The translations under genes and the position numbers were made by a program. A DNA stretch of 62,218 bases, from positions 1 through 62,218 of the forward strand of contig DHFW01000025.1 in NCBI GenBank assembly GCA_002402465.1. The letters run 5' to 3'. The stretch comes from Bacteroidales bacterium UBA4814 (GTDB lineage: Bacteria; Bacteroidota; Bacteroidia; Bacteroidales; UBA7960). Numbering within the stretch: the stretch's first letter is position 1; each line of letters begins with the position of its first letter. Shown here piece after piece: positions 1 through 8,059 of this stretch. A model generated the notes under the pieces. That model made no database searches, was not told the DNA's origin, and was given only the letters and a program-made list of their open reading frames with translations.

Positions 1-35
1 AGAATTTAGTCGGATAACAGTGATTAACTTTATTA

Positions 36-542
36 GTGAAAGCGTTCAGGCAAGAAGCCCTGCGCACCTTAACCCCGTTTGGCATTGGATCGCCCGATGT
101 GGACGTTCCTGTGGTTTACGGAAATGATACAAAAGAAGTTATCGTAAGAATTATTGGAAATTCCTATCATCCGAAAGTGATAAAGGTAACACCCGGCACC
201 ACGGTGAAATGGATCAACGAGGATGTGTTTACTTACATGGAGGGTGAGTTCTCTGGTATTCACAATGTGATTGTGAAATCAGGGCCCGAGCGCTTTGCCT
301 CTGATATGCTGGCGCATGCCGAAAGCCATTCACAGTTATTGACTGTCGAGGGTGAATACACTTACATTTGCACCCCGCACCCTTATATGGAGGGGAAAAT
401 CATTGTAACCAAGGATACAGCCTCGCCGGGTGTTCAGTATGCCGGCACCGGCTCTGCCCCAACCAGCAAAATGATGTGGTTTGTGCTGATACTTGCTGCT
501 ACTGCCCTTATGATCGCCTTGATCAGCCTGATCAACAAATAG
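36..542 (+). CDS. Cupredoxin (plastocyanin/azurin-like blue copper protein) with C-terminal membrane anchor
   Basis: A 168-residue protein with a cupredoxin fold. The likely type 1 copper ligands are His76 in GIHNVIV and the late cluster CTPHPYM (Cys, His, Met). A C-terminal hydrophobic helix (about residues 147-165) would hold the domain at the membrane. The start is GTG at 36; an in-frame TGA at 21-23 rules out an upstream extension in this frame. No signal peptide is visible, which is odd for an exported copper protein, so the 5' end may be mis-assembled or frameshifted near the window edge. It lies convergent to the haem-copper oxidase operon. A role as small electron carrier or copper donor to that oxidase is inference. 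Family assignment is fairly sure; the N-terminus is not. Confidence 0.75.
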   Translation: MKAFRQEALRTLTPFGIGSPDVDVPVVYGNDTKEVIVRIIGNSYHPKVIKVTPGTTVKWINEDVFTYMEGEFSGIHNVIVKSGPERFASDMLAHAESHSQLLTVEGEYTYICTPHPYMEGKIIVTKDTASPGVQYAGTGSAPTSKMMWFVLILAATALMIALISLINK

Positions 543-609
543 TGCGGGGTTAAATTCTCTTTCCAGTTCGGGTGATCAATCATGGGGTGCAACAGTATGC
601 TCCATTTTT

Positions 610-1485
610 CTAGCGCAGAAGTGCATCAAGCATAAACACCAGCATCATGGCCAGGTAGAAAAGGTTGATTTTCAGGAAGGCTGGCTGTGGGTCGGGCTGG
701 TCGCTTTTTCCGTGCCATTTTCTGAAGGAATAAATCAGTGCAAGTGCCAGGGCGAAAACGCTGAGTGAAAGAATTTGCGAATGGATGACCCCGAAAAGTG
801 CCGGAAGTATGGCTGCCATGGCCGTGGCTGCCACCCAGATCATAGTCAGGTTGGCAATTTGCCGGCTGGTAAACAAGCGGGTAATAGTTGGAAAACCAGC
901 CTTCTCGTAATCATTGCCGTATTTCAGTAAAATCAGCCAGAAATGGGGAATTTGGCCAATGAAAAAGAAGAAGGCCACCAGGATGATATGCGGATGCAAT
1001 ACTGACCCGCCGGCAGCTGTCCAGCCAATTATGGGAGGAAGGGCGCCAACCAGTGAGCCCGGAACCACGGCAAAAGCTGTCTTTTTTTTCAGCCAGGTAT
1101 AAATCAGGTTGTACCACAGCAGCGTTAGGACACCCAGCAGAAGCGGGGTTTTTGACTGGAGCCTGGCCAGGAGCAGAATGCCAAAAACAATGAGAATGGC
1201 CGAAAAAACAATCGCAATGCTTTTTGAAACCCTTCCGGAAGGGATAGGCCTTTGCCTGGTACGTTCCATCAGGCTGTCGGGGCCTGCCTCCTGAATATGA
1301 TTCAGGGCTGCCGACCCCGCAGAGAGCAGATACACCCCCAGTATGGCAGCCAGCCAACTTTCCGCAAAAAAACCCTGACTCAACAGAAAGCCGGTCAGGG
1401 CAGTTAATGCTACAGAAAGGGTAATAATGGGTTTGGTTAGCTGAAAAAGCGCCAGAATAATGCCGTAAATCCCCTTTTTACTCAT
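610..1485 (-). CDS. ctaB: Protohaem IX farnesyltransferase (haem O synthase)
   Basis: A UbiA-family prenyltransferase of 291 residues with about eight to nine membrane helices. It transfers a farnesyl group to haem B to give haem O, the precursor of the haem A used by the oxidase encoded upstream. The signature region reads NHIQEAGPDSLMERT followed by RPIPSGR. One aspartate of the usual NxxxDxxxD pattern is Glu, which I believe occurs in Bacteroidetes homologues, so I do not treat it as inactivating. It is the last gene of the respiratory operon and overlaps the end of coxB by 8 bp. No ctaA (haem A synthase) is in the window. Confidence 0.92.
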   Translation of the reverse strand: MSKKGIYGIILALFQLTKPIITLSVALTALTGFLLSQGFFAESWLAAILGVYLLSAGSAALNHIQEAGPDSLMERTRQRPIPSGRVSKSIAIVFSAILIVFGILLLARLQSKTPLLLGVLTLLWYNLIYTWLKKKTAFAVVPGSLVGALPPIIGWTAAGGSVLHPHIILVAFFFFIGQIPHFWLILLKYGNDYEKAGFPTITRLFTSRQIANLTMIWVAATAMAAILPALFGVIHSQILSLSVFALALALIYSFRKWHGKSDQPDPQPAFLKINLFYLAMMLVFMLDALLR

Positions 1486-2419
1486 TTAAGCTTTTTAGAA
1501 ACTCTACGATTAGTTCAATTTGCTGTTCCGTAATTTCACCTTCGTACGAGAACATTTGTCCGGCACGATAGCCTCTGTGGATGTCATAGTCGGGTTCGTA
1601 GATTGACCGTTTTACATATTCATAGTCGTAAAGAACCTCTCTATCCTGCCCTTGCGTAATTACCGGCACATTGCTGCCCCATGCTCCTTTAAAGGTAGGT
1701 CCGATAATGGTGGAACCATCAAGAGAGTGACAGGCCAGGCAACCCTTGCTTTCCACAATTTGGCGGCCGAGCAAAGCCAGGTCGGCGCCTTCTTCCACGG
1801 GCAGAGCCACCCCGGTGGTATCAGCGTACCAGGTCCAAAATTCCTCCGGTTCCATTACCACCACCTCGGTATGCATATAACTGTGCTGCAAGCCACAGTA
1901 TTCGGTGCAGAACAATGAATAACTGCCCAACTTGGTGGGCTCGAACCACATGCGGTTGTTGGCCAGTCCGGGCACCATATCTTCTTTTACCCTGAAGGCA
2001 GGGATGTAGAGCGAGTGAATCACATCAACCGCATTCAGATTCAGGATAATGGCCGTGTCTTTGGGCACGTAAAGCTTGTCGGTAACCTTGCCATTGTCGT
2101 AGCGGAAGGAAAAGCTCCACATCCTGGCATTGGCTGTAATTTCCACTCCTTCATCGGGAATTCTTTTCATGGGCTTCCAGCCAACGTATCCGTAATAAAA
2201 CATACCCATTACCAGGGCCAGCGGAATCACAGTCCAGATGATCTCCAGTTTGGTGCTGCCCGCATTCTGAACCGCTTTGGGATGTTTTTTCTCGTTGTAA
2301 CGATAAAGAAAAAGGATCATCACCAGGGTTATTCCGATAAGGAAGAAAAAGGAAATTCCCAGGATGAATATAAAGGCATTGTCTACGCCTTCTACAAATG
2401 TTGAAGCTCCAGAGTTCAT
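1478..2419 (-). CDS. coxB: Cytochrome c oxidase subunit II with fused cytochrome c domain (caa3 type)
   Basis: A 313-residue subunit II. Two N-terminal membrane helices (about 15-38 and 58-80) are followed by a CuA cupredoxin domain with ligands His135, Cys171, Glu173, Cys175, His179 and Met182 (pattern CxExCxxxHxxM). A C-terminal cytochrome c domain follows, with the haem motif CLACH at 227-231 and a candidate axial Met in GQMFSYEGE. The fused cytochrome means electrons can pass from complex III into CuA without a soluble carrier. It lies between the subunit IV gene (9 bp upstream) and ctaB (8 bp overlap). Confidence 0.95.
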   Translation of the reverse strand: MNSGASTFVEGVDNAFIFILGISFFFLIGITLVMILFLYRYNEKKHPKAVQNAGSTKLEIIWTVIPLALVMGMFYYGYVGWKPMKRIPDEGVEITANARMWSFSFRYDNGKVTDKLYVPKDTAIILNLNAVDVIHSLYIPAFRVKEDMVPGLANNRMWFEPTKLGSYSLFCTEYCGLQHSYMHTEVVVMEPEEFWTWYADTTGVALPVEEGADLALLGRQIVESKGCLACHSLDGSTIIGPTFKGAWGSNVPVITQGQDREVLYDYEYVKRSIYEPDYDIHRGYRAGQMFSYEGEITEQQIELIVEFLKSLNE

Positions 2420-2428
2420 AAGGCAATA

Positions 2429-2713
2429 TTATCTGTATGAATAATCGAAAAAGGTAACAAGCAGAACCAGCAGAAATACAACCACTACGGCCGAAACCAT
2501 AAAGGCAAAGAAACGGCTTTCGAATTTGAGGTGCATAAACCAGGCCAGCACAATAGCGGCTTTGATGCCTGCAATGATCATGGCGGCTAAAGTGTTCATG
2601 GGGCCCATTTCCAGTTGGGTTATGGCCACGCTAATGCCTGTTAGTACCAGCAGGGCCAGTAAAACAAAAGCATGGGTGCGGTAACTTACTATGTGATGTT
2701 TTTCTTCGCTCAT
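2429..2713 (-). CDS. Cytochrome c oxidase subunit IV (prokaryotic COX4/CtaF-like)
   Basis: A 94-residue protein with three predicted membrane helices (about 13-31, 38-60 and 68-90). It matches the size, topology and position of bacterial subunit IV of caa3/aa3 oxidases. It carries no cofactor ligands; in the family it helps stabilise the complex. It sits 12 bp downstream of subunit III and 9 bp upstream of subunit II in the operon. The identity rests mainly on topology and context, with the typical AWFMHLKFE segment supporting it. Confidence 0.88.
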   Translation of the reverse strand: MSEEKHHIVSYRTHAFVLLALLVLTGISVAITQLEMGPMNTLAAMIIAGIKAAIVLAWFMHLKFESRFFAFMVSAVVVVFLLVLLVTFFDYSYR

Positions 2714-2725
2714 AACAACTCCTTT

Positions 2726-3322
2726 TTAATGGATCAGATAAAACAGGGGGAACAGGAATATCCAGATCAGGTCGACCAGGTGCCAGTATAGGCCGGTGTT
2801 CTCTAGCCAGACGTAGTCGGTCTGATGTATCTTGTCTTTTCTGATCTGCCAAACCACATAAATGAACAGGGCAATGCCAATAAGTATATGCAGGGCGTGG
2901 ATGCCTGTCATGATAAAATACAGCCCGAAGAAAAGGATGGTACCATGGCCCAGTTCGAGCAACTCAGGGGCTCCGGGGTTGAAACCATACTCAAACTTGG
3001 CACCCCATTCAAAATACTTGTTGACAAGAAAAACCACGGCAATTATCAGGGTAATGGTTAACAGGGTTAAGGCCAGTTTTTTATTTCCCTTTTGCATGGC
3101 CGAGATCGACATGGCCACGGTCATACTGCTTATAAGCAGTATTATGGTGTTGATGGTACCCATAACCACATCCAACTCGTCGCCACCCAGTTTAAAGGCT
3201 TCGGGATGCATGGAGCGGTAAACGGCATAAACCACAAAGAGCATCCCAAACAGCAGCAGCTCAGTAAAGATGAAGAGCCACATGCCCATTTTGTCTCCCA
3301 GGTCATCGCGATGTACGGTCAT
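2726..3322 (-). CDS. ctaE: Cytochrome c oxidase subunit III
   Basis: A 198-residue membrane protein of five helices, the short bacterial form of subunit III. Family features include KMGMWLFIFTELLLFG near the N-terminus (with the conserved Glu), the HGTILFFGLYFIMTGIHALH segment and a C-terminal YWHLVDLIWIFLFPLFYL. Subunit III has no metal centre; it supports stability and proton uptake of subunit I. It follows ctaD by 23 bp and precedes subunit IV by 12 bp. Confidence 0.94.
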   Translation of the reverse strand: MTVHRDDLGDKMGMWLFIFTELLLFGMLFVVYAVYRSMHPEAFKLGGDELDVVMGTINTIILLISSMTVAMSISAMQKGNKKLALTLLTITLIIAVVFLVNKYFEWGAKFEYGFNPGAPELLELGHGTILFFGLYFIMTGIHALHILIGIALFIYVVWQIRKDKIHQTDYVWLENTGLYWHLVDLIWIFLFPLFYLIH

Positions 3323-3345
3323 AATCTCCTGTATTTTGTTAATGC

Positions 3346-4959
3346 TTAGTCTTCAAATTCGTATGGACCCTTTTCAATGGTGGGAATCTCTTCAAAGTTC
3401 TCCAGGGTGGGCGGGGTGTCGACCTGCCATTCGAGGGTTTTACCGCCCCAGGGGTTTTTCTCGGTAGTTTTTTCACCGTGGCGGGCCGAACGAATCAGGT
3501 TGGCAAAAATGATGACAATACCCGAAACCATTACCCAGGCACCTAGCGAAGAAACAATGTTTCCTCCATGGAAGTCGGGAAGGTAGTCGTAATACCTGCG
3601 TGGCATACCCATTATCCCCAAATAAAACATGGGCAGATAAAGGGTGTTGAAACCAATGAAGAAAATGCCCCAGCCCAGGTTGGCCCAGTTCATGTCGTAC
3701 ATTCGTCCGAACATTTTGGGAAACCAGTAGTGCAGTGCGGCCATGAAGGCATAGCCCGTTCCGCCAAATACAATAAAGTGAAAGTGTGCCACCACAAAGT
3801 GGGTGTCGTGCACATGCACATTGGTGGCCAGCGAGCCCAGCACCAAACCAGAAAGGCCGCCGATCATAAACACAAAAATGAAAGATACTGCCCAGTAAAA
3901 CGGGGTTTGCATTTGCAGCGATCCTTTGTGCATGGTGCTTACCCAGTTGAATACCTTAATGGCCGATGGGATAGCCACCAGAAAGGTAAGGAAAGAGAAA
4001 GTGTAAAGTGCTCTGCCGCTCATTCCTGATGTGAACATGTGGTGTCCCCAAACAAAATACCCCACGAAGGCAATGGCCAGGGTAGAAAGCACAATGGCTT
4101 TATATCCGAAAATAGTTTTGCGCGAAAATACGGGGATAATCTCGCTAATGGCGCCCATAGCGGGAAGGATCATGATGTACACAGCCGGGTGGGAGTAAAT
4201 CCAGAACAGGTGCTGATACAGGATGGGGTCACCGCCCAATGCGGGATCAAAAATACCGATTCCCATCAGGCGTTCGGCCACAATAAGCAGCAGGGTAATG
4301 CCAATAACCGGGGTTGCCAGAATCTGAATCCAGGCGGTGCCATAGAGTGTCCAGGGGAAGAGCGGCATCTTGAACCAAGTCATGCCTGGTGCCCGCATAC
4401 GGTGAATGGTCACTACGAAGTTTATTCCCGTAAGGATAGACGAGAAGCCCATGACAAAAGCACCGAAAACGGCCGGCAGTACGTTTGTGGGCGTGCGGAA
4501 GCTGTAAGGGGCGTAAAAAGTCCAGCCGGTATCGGGCGGGCCATCGCCCATAAACTGGGAAGTTAGCACAATCAGGATGCCGATGATATAAAACCACCAC
4601 GAAAGCAGGTTAAGCTTTGGGAAGGCCACATCTTTGGCCCCGATCATAATGGGAAGGAAAAAGTTGCCAAAAACAGCCGGAAGTCCTGGCACCACAATAA
4701 CGAATATCATGATAATTCCGTGCAAAGTAAACAGGCTATTGTAGGTTTGTGGCCCCATGATGGTGTAGCCGGGAGCAATGAGCTGGGTTTTCATTAATAA
4801 GCCAAGGATAGCGGCCACCGAAAAGAAAAACAGCATGGTGTAGAGATACAGCAAGCCGATCCGCTTGTGGTCGGTGGAAAATATCCATGCTAAAAGACCT
4901 TTATATTGCCCCTTATATTCAAGGTAACTGACATTGTGGGCGTTGTTTGCTTCTGACAT
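3346..4959 (-). CDS. ctaD: Cytochrome c oxidase subunit I (A2-type haem-copper oxidase)
   Basis: A 537-residue subunit I with 12 helices holding the low-spin haem a and the haem a3-CuB centre where oxygen is reduced. Ligands visible are His80 (low-spin haem), His257 with cross-link partner Tyr261, His306-His307 (CuB) and His392/His394 (haem a3 and low-spin haem). Helix VI reads YSHPAVY (255-261). The Glu of HPEVY is absent and a Tyr-Ser pair precedes the His, which is the A2-subfamily D-channel signature known from Rhodothermus marinus caa3 oxidase. The gene sits 18 bp downstream of sco. The C-terminus is a soluble tail. Confidence 0.97.
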   Translation of the reverse strand: MSEANNAHNVSYLEYKGQYKGLLAWIFSTDHKRIGLLYLYTMLFFFSVAAILGLLMKTQLIAPGYTIMGPQTYNSLFTLHGIIMIFVIVVPGLPAVFGNFFLPIMIGAKDVAFPKLNLLSWWFYIIGILIVLTSQFMGDGPPDTGWTFYAPYSFRTPTNVLPAVFGAFVMGFSSILTGINFVVTIHRMRAPGMTWFKMPLFPWTLYGTAWIQILATPVIGITLLLIVAERLMGIGIFDPALGGDPILYQHLFWIYSHPAVYIMILPAMGAISEIIPVFSRKTIFGYKAIVLSTLAIAFVGYFVWGHHMFTSGMSGRALYTFSFLTFLVAIPSAIKVFNWVSTMHKGSLQMQTPFYWAVSFIFVFMIGGLSGLVLGSLATNVHVHDTHFVVAHFHFIVFGGTGYAFMAALHYWFPKMFGRMYDMNWANLGWGIFFIGFNTLYLPMFYLGIMGMPRRYYDYLPDFHGGNIVSSLGAWVMVSGIVIIFANLIRSARHGEKTTEKNPWGGKTLEWQVDTPPTLENFEEIPTIEKGPYEFED

Positions 4960-4977
4960 GTTGTTGCGGAATAATGG

Positions 4978-5763
4978 TTAATTCGTGCGTTTTTTTGGCT
5001 TAAGAACTAAGAACAGGAAAATGACCAGGGCAAAGAACAGGATAAGCGTGCCTGACACTTTGGTAATATTCAGCACATATTGTTGTCCTGCCGGATCGAA
5101 GGTATAGCAATAAGAGAGTACCCGGCTTAGGGAAGGGCCCGATTTACCCTCTGCGGTTTCTATCACAGCCATTTTCAGGTCGATGGGCAAGAAGTAGGTG
5201 CCATGCAGGTAGCGGGTTATTTTGCCTTCGCCGGTAATAAAGATCATGGCCGAAGTGTGCAGAAAGTCAAATCCGGTGCGCTTGTATTTAAAGCCCACTG
5301 CCTCAGTAATTCTTTTAATGTTGGCGCTGTCGGCCACGAAAAATTGCCAGCCGTTGGGGTCGATTTCTTTGTTGATAAGGTGGTGATAATTGTTGCGGTT
5401 AGTGCGGGCCAGCTCAGGGCCTTCGCGGGGATCGAAGCTGATGGAAAGAATCTGGTAATCCTTGCCAATGGTCATGTCACTACGCGAAACTACTTCGGCC
5501 ATCGACTCCATGAAAGGGCTGCAAATGCCCGGGCAGCGGTAGTAAACCAACGCAATCACCGTGGGTTTGTCAACCAGTTGCTCAAGCTTAACCCGCTGTC
5601 CAACCTCGTTTATCAACTCAATGTCGAGGGGCACGTGCTCATCGAGCCGCTCGAAAATGCCAATCTCGGGCTCGTTGGGCTGGTAGGTCCTTTCCAAATC
5701 CTGGGCTGCCATCCCCAAGGGTGCCAGAATAATGAGAAAAATCAAAAATACTTGTTTCATCAC
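4978..5763 (-). CDS. SCO1/SenC-family copper chaperone for the oxidase CuA site
   Basis: A 261-residue protein with an N-terminal signal peptide (MMKQVFLIFLIILAPLGMAA), a thioredoxin-fold SCO domain and a C-terminal membrane helix (about 233-255). The copper-binding set is Cys77 and Cys81 in CPGIC plus His169 in FLHTSAMIF. SCO proteins deliver copper to, or reduce, the CuA cysteines of subunit II. It lies between the ACIII genes and the oxidase genes, 8 bp after actF and 18 bp before ctaD, so assembly factor and target are co-expressed. The C-terminal anchor in addition to the signal peptide is seen in some Bacteroidetes members. Confidence 0.93.
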   Translation of the reverse strand: MMKQVFLIFLIILAPLGMAAQDLERTYQPNEPEIGIFERLDEHVPLDIELINEVGQRVKLEQLVDKPTVIALVYYRCPGICSPFMESMAEVVSRSDMTIGKDYQILSISFDPREGPELARTNRNNYHHLINKEIDPNGWQFFVADSANIKRITEAVGFKYKRTGFDFLHTSAMIFITGEGKITRYLHGTYFLPIDLKMAVIETAEGKSGPSLSRVLSYCYTFDPAGQQYVLNITKVSGTLILFFALVIFLFLVLKPKKRTN

Positions 5764-5771
5764 TGTTTATT

Positions 5772-6932
5772 TTATAAATGATGGTGAATGCTTTCTTCAA
5801 GCATTGGGTGGTTTACCGGTACTAGCTTTATCCGCGAAAGCGCAGTGAAAACCATTAAAAGGTACAAGCCGGCATAGCCTATCCAAATGCCAATTTCAAT
5901 AAATCCCAATTTCAAAACGCCATAGCTGCCCGGCATGATCTGCAAAAACAGGCTGATCCACAGCCCTACCATGAGCAGGGCGCTGATGCCGATCATCACG
6001 GGCTTTTTCTTACCGGTATTGTCGGCCATGACCACAACAAAGGGTATGGCAAAGTTAATAAGGGGTTCGAGATAGAAAAAGAATTGCCACTCGCCCAGAA
6101 ATCGTGGCGAATAATACACGGTTAGTTCAGGTATGTTGGCATACCATAGGATAAGGAACTGCATGAACCAAAGGTAACCAAATACGATGCTGAAGCGGAA
6201 AAGATATCGCGCTAAATCGTGACGATGCGCTTCGTTGAGGTCGGGGAAAAACCCCATATTTTTCAGGAAAAACAGCAAAAGAATGATTACGGCTGTTCCG
6301 TAATAAATGCTGGTAATCATGGCCCTGAAACCAAAAATAGTGCTGTACCAGTGTGCATCTATGGTCATGATCCAGTCTATGGCGGCCAGCGAGAAAATTA
6401 GCACGGCGGAAAAAATGAAAACTTTGGAATAAAAAGCACTTTTAAAATACCACTGCTCTCCGCCTTCCAGGTCTTCCTTTTTGGCCATTTTGCGCATCAT
6501 GATAAAAAGGGGTATCCAAAGGGCAAAATAAATGACCATTCGAATCATGAAAAAGGGCACGTTAAGGAAAGGCGCCTTGTGGGCTATAAGTTTGTCGGTT
6601 TCTGTTATGCCCGGTTGCGACCATTCGTAAATGTCGTGCAGGCCAAAATACAGCAGTAACATCAAGATAAAGCCTGCCGGCAAAAAAGCCCCCGCAGCCA
6701 GCGGAATACGTTGAATAAGTGCTGACCAGGACGAACCAGTAATGTATTGAATGCCATAAAACATCAGGGCGCCAATGCTTATGGTAATAAAATACATATT
6801 GTTAAGCAGGATGTTGGGCCAGGTCCTGGCGCTGTCGGTGGCAAAACCGGCAATAAGGGCAATAACACCAATAGCAATCATTGCAGCCAAAATGGCCAGG
6901 AGTTTTTTTGAAGGTTTAAAACTTGTATCCAT
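5772..6932 (-). CDS. actF: Alternative complex III subunit ActF (quinol:cytochrome c oxidoreductase membrane subunit)
   Basis: A 386-residue, about ten-helix membrane protein of the NrfD-like ActF family. In ACIII, ActC and ActF form the membrane core; ActC carries the recognised quinol site. I place the start at the ATG at 6932 (MDTSFKPSKKLL), 13 bp after the actE stop. The frame is open further upstream (to 6983), but that would overlap actE and add a non-hydrophobic leader unlike the family. Segments such as IDAHWYSTIFGFRAM and FWYANIPELTVYYSPR-like stretches are typical. It is followed 8 bp later by sco. Confidence 0.92.
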   Translation of the reverse strand: MDTSFKPSKKLLAILAAMIAIGVIALIAGFATDSARTWPNILLNNMYFITISIGALMFYGIQYITGSSWSALIQRIPLAAGAFLPAGFILMLLLYFGLHDIYEWSQPGITETDKLIAHKAPFLNVPFFMIRMVIYFALWIPLFIMMRKMAKKEDLEGGEQWYFKSAFYSKVFIFSAVLIFSLAAIDWIMTIDAHWYSTIFGFRAMITSIYYGTAVIILLLFFLKNMGFFPDLNEAHRHDLARYLFRFSIVFGYLWFMQFLILWYANIPELTVYYSPRFLGEWQFFFYLEPLINFAIPFVVVMADNTGKKKPVMIGISALLMVGLWISLFLQIMPGSYGVLKLGFIEIGIWIGYAGLYLLMVFTALSRIKLVPVNHPMLEESIHHHL

Positions 6933-6945
6933 AATGGGTTCCGTT

Positions 6946-7530
6946 TTACTTTTCCTGCAATACTTGTTCAACAAAGGCCACAATTTTCCAGCGATCTTCG
7001 GGCCTGATCAGTGAGGCATGTGCTCCCATAACGCCCCAGCCCACCGAAATCACATGGTAGGTTTCCCCTTCGGGTTTGGCAATAAATTCGGGCGTAACAA
7101 GCGAGGCCGGGGGGATGATATACTTTCCGCTGGTGTGCAGACTGCCTTTTCCGTCGCCATTTTCACCATGACAATTCTGGCAGAACACGCGGTACAATTC
7201 CCTGCCTTCTTCGAGCAGTTCAGTGTTAATCGTAAGTGGATTTTTCAGTTGCTTGCCGGCCAGCTCGCGGCTCTCAAAGTCGTTGCCGTAAGGATAGGGC
7301 TCCATACCGCGCGGCACGGTGCCGGCCACCGGCTCGCGCATGGTTTTGCCATCGTTCATGGCATTGTTGGCCGACCAGGTTTTGTAGGCTGGGCTGTGGG
7401 CCATGTCCGGAAAATACTCGTAGCCCTTATCCATTCGGGTGCGGTCGCAGCCCGCAAAAACTACAAGGACCATTAATGCCGCCGCCAGGCTAAGGCCTCT
7501 TTTCAATACTGTTTTGTAATAGCCACGCAT
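6946..7530 (-). CDS. actE: Alternative complex III subunit ActE, mono-haem cytochrome c lipoprotein
   Basis: A 194-residue lipoprotein. With the ATG at 7530 the N-terminus is MRGYYKTVLKRGLSLAAALM followed by VLVVFAGC, a clear lipobox, and actD ends 16 bp upstream. Starts at 7569 or 7557 are possible, but they overlap actD and put extra residues before the signal. One haem motif, CQNCHGENGDGKG, has a candidate axial Met in GVMGAH. In ACIII, ActE is the mono-haem subunit near the electron exit, so it probably donates to the cytochrome c domain of subunit II. Confidence 0.92.
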   Translation of the reverse strand: MRGYYKTVLKRGLSLAAALMVLVVFAGCDRTRMDKGYEYFPDMAHSPAYKTWSANNAMNDGKTMREPVAGTVPRGMEPYPYGNDFESRELAGKQLKNPLTINTELLEEGRELYRVFCQNCHGENGDGKGSLHTSGKYIIPPASLVTPEFIAKPEGETYHVISVGWGVMGAHASLIRPEDRWKIVAFVEQVLQEK

Positions 7531-7546
7531 AATTAAATGGTATAAG

Positions 7547-8059
7547 TTAGGCTTCATTTTCTTCTTCAATGATTTTTTCCACCCCCGAATCCTGCAACCA
7601 TTGTATTATCTCTTCCGGGTTAAAGTTTCGCTCGAGCACCAGGTAGAAGCGGTCGTCGAGGCTGCGTGGATGAACAACTTTTGCACTTTTTCCGGGGAAC
7701 ATCTTTTCGCTGGTGAGAAAAGAAAAAGTGGTAAATGCTCCTGTGATAAGAATGCAGACCAGAAACAAAATGACCACCATGGGTGGGAAGGAAAATACCG
7801 GTTTTCCACCATAATGCAAGGGGTAGTCTATTACCGACACATAATACACAAAAGCAAAAGTGAGTATTATGGTAATAACCCCTGTGGCTACTGACAGGTA
7901 AGGAAGGCGCGATTCTTTGGTAAGTTTTTTAATCAGGTCGTGGTCGGCACTCGGACCGAAAATGCCCTTAATGTTGACGCCATTTTCTTTCAGCTTCTGC
8001 GTTGCCTTGAGCAAAACGGACTCGTCGTCAAACACGCCTATGATTTGTTTAGTGCTCAT
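7547..8059 (-). CDS. actD: Alternative complex III subunit ActD (DUF3341)
   Basis: A 170-residue protein of the DUF3341/ActD family: a short alpha/beta N-terminal part (GVFDDESVLLKATQKLKENG), two membrane helices (about 60-80 and 95-118) and a C-terminal domain ending in EEENEA. It carries no cofactor and is a structural subunit in ACIII. Its ATG overlaps the 3' end of actC by 11 bp, suggesting translational coupling. Confidence 0.92.
   Translation of the reverse strand: MSTKQIIGVFDDESVLLKATQKLKENGVNIKGIFGPSADHDLIKKLTKESRLPYLSVATGVITIILTFAFVYYVSVIDYPLHYGGKPVFSFPPMVVILFLVCILITGAFTTFSFLTSEKMFPGKSAKVVHPRSLDDRFYLVLERNFNPEEIIQWLQDSGVEKIIEEENEA

Noticed and set aside
610..1485. Loss of an aspartate in the CtaB NxxxDxxxD motif as a sign of inactivation
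   Set aside because: The Glu substitution is conservative and I believe it is common in Bacteroidetes CtaB; the rest of the site is kept.
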